DNA from: an uncultured Sphingomonadales bacterium
GTDB lineage: Bacteria > Pseudomonadota > Alphaproteobacteria > Sphingomonadales > Sphingomonadaceae
Direction of reading: 5' to 3'
DNA: 5,933 nt
NCBI GenBank assembly: GCA_903893935.1
Contig: CAITOD010000102.1
Span: forward strand, 1 to 5,933
Below, one piece after another: positions 5,491 through 5,933 of this stretch. The position numbers and the translations under genes were made by a program. Every line of letters begins with the position of its first letter. Within the stretch, counting starts at the first letter, position 1. Under the pieces are notes generated by a model. It was given only the letters and a program-made list of their open reading frames with translations, did no database searches and had not been told where the DNA came from.

Positions 5491-5516
5491 GATAATGCGA
5501 ACCGTTATCATAAAAA
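5489..5516 (+). promoter_or_regulatory. mdh promoter candidate overlapping a Fur-box-like palindrome
   Basis: GATAATGCGAACCGTTATC (5491-5509) matches the classical 19-bp Fur consensus GATAATGATAATCATTATC at 15 of 19 positions, and its ends form a perfect inverted repeat TGATAA/TTATCA. The same bases contain TTGATA (5489-5494, 5/6 to TTGACA) and, 16 bp on, TAAAAA (5511-5516, 4/6 to TATAAT); TATCAT (5506-5511) is an alternative -10. This AT-rich island in GC-rich DNA is the likely promoter of the downstream mdh gene, with a leader of about 160 nt. The operator would cover the core promoter, the usual arrangement for repression. Confidence 0.55.
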
Positions 5517-5523
5517 CCCGTGA

Positions 5524-5933
<410 letters not shown>

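Overview
This GC-rich window looks like chromosomal DNA from an alphaproteobacterium, most likely a sphingomonad (Novosphingobium/Sphingomonas-like). The reasons are the high GC, a GTTC-N7-GTTC LexA box in front of uvrA, a membrane-anchored SleB-type cell-wall hydrolase of the kind common in that group, and the lactate-dehydrogenase-like malate dehydrogenase. The assignment is an inference; no rRNA or tRNA gene is present to settle it.

Layout from left to right. (1) 1-294, minus: the N-terminal 98 residues of UvrA, read leftwards off the window edge. A perfect alphaproteobacterial SOS box sits 10 bp upstream of its start. (2) 295-506: a divergent gap holding the SOS box, a REP-like pair of GC-rich hairpins and an inverted-repeat operator candidate. 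(3) 507-1032, plus: a two-gene toxin-antitoxin module. It has a BrnT-family ribonuclease toxin and, overlapping it by 35 bp, an Xre-type helix-turn-helix protein in place of the usual BrnA. (4) 1045-3589, minus: a compact three-gene operon for a FecCD/BtuC-type ABC importer (periplasmic binding protein, permease, ATPase), with TGATG and ATGA stop/start overlaps. The cargo is a metal chelate, either cobalamin or a ferric siderophore/heme, and the sequence does not decide which. (5) 3590-3788: a divergent regulatory gap with several stem-loops. (6) 3789-4946, plus: a SleB/Hydrolase_2 cell-wall hydrolase with an N-terminal anchor. (7) 5072-5356, plus: a 94-residue hypothetical protein. (8) 5357-5682: a 326-bp non-coding stretch with a terminator, a Fur-box-like palindrome overlapping a promoter candidate, and a potentially switching 5' leader. 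(9) 5683-5933, plus: the start of mdh, running off the right edge.

The genes are mostly independent units: DNA repair, chelate uptake, wall remodelling and the TCA cycle. The toxin-antitoxin pair is wedged between housekeeping genes. No wholly new multi-gene system is visible. The most interesting signals are regulatory: the Fur-like palindrome and self-complementary leader before mdh, the operator candidate of the hybrid brnT-xre module, and the structured leader before the importer operon.
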